Below are positions 60,598 to 64,000 of a DNA stretch of 64,000 nt, in pieces. Below the pieces are notes generated by a model, which did not search any database, was not told where the DNA came from, and saw nothing but the letters and a program-made list of their open reading frames with translations. The position numbers and the translations under genes are program-made. How positions within the stretch are numbered: position 1 is the first letter of the stretch; each line of letters begins with the position of its first letter. Source of the stretch: Helopsaltes ochotensis (Eukaryota; Chordata; Aves; Passeriformes; Locustellidae); assembly GCA_013400155.1 (NCBI GenBank), contig VXBM01000758.1:101010-165009 (forward strand), in the 5' to 3' direction.

Positions 60598-62320
60598 GTA
60601 AAACCACAGAATTGTTAAGTTTGGTAAAAACTAACTGCTAACCCAGCCACACTATCTTCACCATTGAACCTATGTGCCACACCTACAAGTCTTTTAAAAA
60701 TCTCCAGTCATGGTAATTCCACCAGTTCCTTGGGAACCTGTTCCAGTGCTTGATACTCCCTTTTCCATGAAGATATTTTTTCCCTAATATCCAATATAAA
60801 CTTTCTCTGGTACAACTTGAAATGATTTATTTTTGTTCTATGGCTTTCAGCTTGGGAGAAGAGACCGACCCCTGCCTTGCTACAATCATCTTTCAGGTAA
60901 CCACCTGAGAGAGACAGGTCTCTTGTAGAGAGTGGTAAGTTCTCCCCTGAACCCTCTTTTCTCCAGACTAAACAACCCCAGCTCCCTGAGGTGATCCTCA
61001 TAACATTTTTACTTCAGCCCCTTCCCCAGCTCTGGACTTGCTCCAGCCCCTCAATGCCTTTCTTGCAGTGAGAGGCCCCAAACTGGACACAGGATCTGAG
61101 CTGTGGCCTCACCAGTGCCCAGCACAGGGGACAATCCCTGCCCTGCTCCTGCTGCCACACCATTGCTGACACAGCCCGGGTGCCACTGGCCTGCCTGGCC
61201 CCTGGGCACACCTGGCTCATGTTCAGCTGCTCTTCACCAGCACCCCCAGCTCCTTTTCCTCCACCCTTCCTCCAAACCTGGAGCATTGTCTGGCATCGTT
61301 GAGATCCGAGTGCAGGATCGAGTATTTGACCTTATTGAAACTCTTGCACTTTGCTTCAGTCCATCCATCCAGCCTGTTCAGATCCCTCTGCAGAGCCTTC
61401 CCACACTCTGCCTATCAACATTCCTGCCAACTTATGGTCATCTGCAAACTGACTGCGGGCGCCCTGGATCTCCTCATCCAGATCATCAAAAAAGATTCAA
61501 CAGGACTGGCCCTAGTGCTGAGTTCTAGTAACATCATTGGTATCTGTCTCCAGCCAGATGTAACTCCATCTCCCACCAATTTCTGGGCCCAGACATCCAG
61601 TCAGTGTTTATCTAGGAAACTGGGCAGCTGTGCAAGCTATGAGTGGCCAATTTCTCCAGCAGAATGCTTTTGGAAATGATGTCAAAGGGTTTTCTAAAGC
61701 CAGAGAAGCAATATCCACAACCTCTCCTTTACCTACTAGGGGATCATCTTATCACAGAAAGATCAGCTGAGTCAAATGGAACTTGCATTTAACATCTCAG
61801 CCTCTTCCTTCTCCTTTGTCATTATGTTTCCCTTCACACATAAAGGATCAAGATTCTCCTTAGCCCTCCTTTGGTTGTTAATGCATTTATAGAAATATTT
61901 TTATTGCCTTTTATGACAATAGCCACATTAACTTCTATTTGGCCTCAGCCTTTCTGATTTTATGCCTTCATAACCTCCTGACATCCTTGTAATCCTCCAG
62001 AGTGGCCTTCCACTTCTTCCAAAGGAGGTAAACTCTTTTCCTTCTGTTCCCTGAATTCCAGTAGGTTTCCAGCCAAATTTTTCTGTTCAGCCAAGCCAGT
62101 CTTCTTCCCTGTTGGTTCACCTTTCAGCATATAGACACTTCTGTCCCTTGAAATTTTCCATCTTGAGCAATGTCCAGCCTTCCTGGACTCCTCTAGCCTT
62201 CAGGACTACCTCCAAAGGGACTTTGTCAGTCCTTTAAACAGACTTCCCTCCAGAAGTCAAAATAACAGTTCTGCTGATCCCCCTCCTTTTTTTCACCAGT
62301 CATTCCTTTGATTATATTGA
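60598..62320 (-). mobile_element. CR1 LINE, minus strand, longest copy, internal deletion
   Basis: From low to high coordinate this is the complement of a CR1 from its 3' end into mid-ORF2. The 3' tail lies at about 60598-60720 (AACTGCTAACCCAGCC; CACACCTACAAGTCTTTTAA). The complement of the ORF2 C-terminus follows at 60720-61010, with a minus-strand translation including LDIREKISSW. Then 61014-61286 encodes LNMSQVCPGARQ, ALVRPQLRSCVQFG and SHCKKGIEGLE. Higher up come the thumb and palm regions at 61290-61790, for example the complement of the region encoding FSKAFD near 61680-61700. Near 61793 the similarity jumps to the linker before the polymerase domain (AGCCCTCCTTTGGTTGTTAA near 61863 and on to about 62320), so the N-terminal polymerase motifs are deleted. 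Frameshifts are frequent and the copy is dead. It shares an identical 187-bp block with the CR1 at 2428. Confidence 0.9.
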
Positions 62321-63317
62321 ATTGCTTTACTTCAGCACGAACAACCATTCTGTACTGCCAGCTATTATATTCCTACATCCAATTTATTTAATTGGCTAAA
62401 ATGGGCAGAAATTGGCTTTTTCAGCCTCCAGAGAACATTCAACTTCCAAATGACTTAGTCTGGTTTCTGAGTGAAAAATTGATGCTGCCAGCTGACCAGT
62501 CATCTCTCATCAGGTAGCTCACATCTAAACAAATAACCAAACCTTCAGGAAGATTTACCCAAACAGCAAATAACAATTCCAGATAAATCTGAAATGAAAG
62601 CATACACATAATAAATATATAAGGCATAAGAACCTTTATCTATCAATTTGTATTTAGAAATATTTGCTAATTTCCTCTCAATTATTTGTTTCTATATCAC
62701 TATTGTTCATTGGTAAACAGGTAAAACATTCTTTTCTACGTATTTCAAGGGCATAAGCAGCACTTTAAAAGCACAGATAACAAATTGTGTTCTATCCTTC
62801 AAATACATAGGTTGTCCTGTTATAAATATTTAATAGAAATTTCAGCTAGAAAACCTCAGGCCTTTACTTTCATATAATTTAAGTTCTCACTGCTTTGCTT
62901 CTTGTTTTTGTTTACACCACAGAGGATGATAGAGTTTGTTGCCTGTTAAAAGCCCCGATCCAACTTTATCAAGACAGTTGGACCCCTTTCTTTTTCTGTA
63001 TTCAGACCTAGTGCATAAGAAGACAAAACTTGATGCCCACCAGCATTTTCCTATAAACCAATTTTTTCATTTACTCTCATAAACCATTTTTGTAATGAAT
63101 TGTCACATTAAAAAAACATAAAGTTTCAAGTGGGTTTTTATTGGTGATGACTGTATGAAATGCCACCCTAGGGTATTCCAAAGGTTTCATTGGCAGTGTC
63201 TGACAGAATTTCAATGAGAAATAGATACTTGGGTAGGCCTTTGCTTTTAGCAAGCATTTCATTGGAAAAATCAGTAAACTCTCTCCTATGAAATTATCAT
63301 TACATATAAACTTCTGA
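62321..63317. other. Unique AT-rich DNA
   Basis: No gene seen. Weak CR1-like similarity may continue to about 62370, but it cannot be followed with confidence. Confidence 0.5.
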
Positions 63318-63569
63318 GAAAAGAAAAGAAAAGAAAAGAAAAGAAAAGAAAAGAAAAGAAAAGAAAAGAAAAGAAAAGAAAAGAAAANNNNNNNNNNNNN
63401 NNNNNNNNNNNNNNNNNNNNNNNNNNNNNNNNNNNNNNNNNNNNNNNNNNNNNNNNNNNNNNNNNNNNNNNNNNAAAAGAAAAGAAAAGAAAAGAAAAGA
63501 AAAGAAAAGAAAAGAAAAGAAAAGAAAAGAAAAGAAAAGAAAAGAAAAGAAAAGAAAAGAAAAGAAAAG
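63318..63569 (+). repeat. (GAAAA)n array broken by an assembly gap
   Basis: Perfect GAAAA pentamers run from 63318 to the gap at 63388 and resume from 63475 to 63569. The G positions on the two sides (63383 and 63479) are 96 bases apart, not a multiple of five, so the stated gap length is not exact or the hidden part contains an indel. The 198-codon minus-strand frame across it is repeat-derived (FFSFL repeats) and not a gene. Confidence 0.97.
63388..63474. other. Assembly gap, 87 N
   Basis: A run of 87 N inside the pentanucleotide array. The missing sequence is almost certainly more of the array, of unknown length. Confidence 0.98.
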
Positions 63570-64000
63570 TGTGATTTAATACTCAATGTATGCTGTGGCT
63601 TCACCAAAGTTCTGAAAGTCAGCTCTAGTACCTCTAGGTATCCTTTGCTCTGCCTGTGCTTTACCACAACCAAGCACTTTTTTTTGTTCTAGTCTGTTTC
63701 ATTATTTCGTCCGGAATTAGAAAAGGTTCACAAGAGTTTAACATTTGCCCCATTAAAAAGGGACCTCTATAATAATGCAATATTTGTCTTCCAGAATTTC
63801 TTGCATCTTGGATGATGTCAGTATTTTAATAATGGAATTTCCATTTCAATTGATGTTATCTACATCATTGAGATATGGAGATAGAGATGCAAATTCTGAG
63901 AAAAATCTCATTCTCACATGAGGCATCTTTACAAGATAAATTGTTGAACATTTTACAGAGTTCAGTCAAAGCTCAACATTGTAACATTAATTAACTAAGC
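63570..64000. other. Unique AT-rich DNA
   Basis: No supported feature up to the window edge. Confidence 0.5.

Noticed and set aside
63077..63673. 198-codon minus-strand open frame
   Set aside because: Most of it is the translated (GAAAA)n array plus the N gap, giving FFSFL repeats. It is not a gene.
1..64000. tRNA, rRNA, snoRNA or microRNA genes
   Set aside because: No cloverleaf with A and B boxes, no rRNA-like sequence and no clear long hairpin was recognised by eye. A covariance-model scan would be needed to exclude small RNAs.

Overview
This window looks like bird nuclear DNA, most likely from a songbird. The sequence is AT-rich, and its dominant interspersed repeat is the CR1 LINE, the main retrotransposon of birds. 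It also carries a solo long terminal repeat (LTR) with a perfect 5-bp target-site duplication, of a type I associate from memory with passerine ERVL-like elements. Long G/T-only or A/C-only low-complexity tracts and three runs of N (25317-25370, 47874-48099, 63388-63474) fit a draft vertebrate assembly. No database was available, so family names rest on recognised motifs and remembered consensus patterns.

I could support no host protein-coding exon, tRNA, rRNA or known ncRNA. The longer open frames are CR1 reverse-transcriptase fossils, frames running through simple repeats, or composition-driven chance frames. The window is best read as a gene desert or the inside of a very large intron.

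Layout. 1-9 kb: AT-rich DNA with four CR1 copies (2428-2818 minus, 3440-4685 plus, 6699-6908 minus, 8752-8838 minus) and a 159-nt G/T-only tract at 5822-5980. 9-25 kb: mostly unique AT-rich DNA, with GC-elevated blocks at 11158 and 15140 and stretches at 15740 and 16340 that resemble conserved noncoding elements. 25-34 kb: A/C-rich tracts (one broken by a gap) and two GC-elevated blocks of unknown origin. 34-48 kb: unique DNA, a possible conserved element at 37390, an alpharetrovirus-like LTR fragment (38829-39072), the solo LTR (43114-43638), a CR1 tail (46811-47275) and a 226-N gap. 48-60 kb: a frameshifted plus-strand CR1 (51320-51905) and an unusually pyrimidine-rich zone (53540-56650). 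60-64 kb: the longest minus-strand CR1 (60598-62320) and a gap-interrupted (GAAAA)n array.

The most notable observation is a sharply bounded 187-bp block, identical by eye, shared by two otherwise diverged CR1 copies 58.5 kb apart (2577-2763 and 61041-61227). This suggests gene conversion, a young source sequence or an assembly artefact. I found no convincing undescribed biological system. There are no genes that act together here; any function is probably cis-regulatory.
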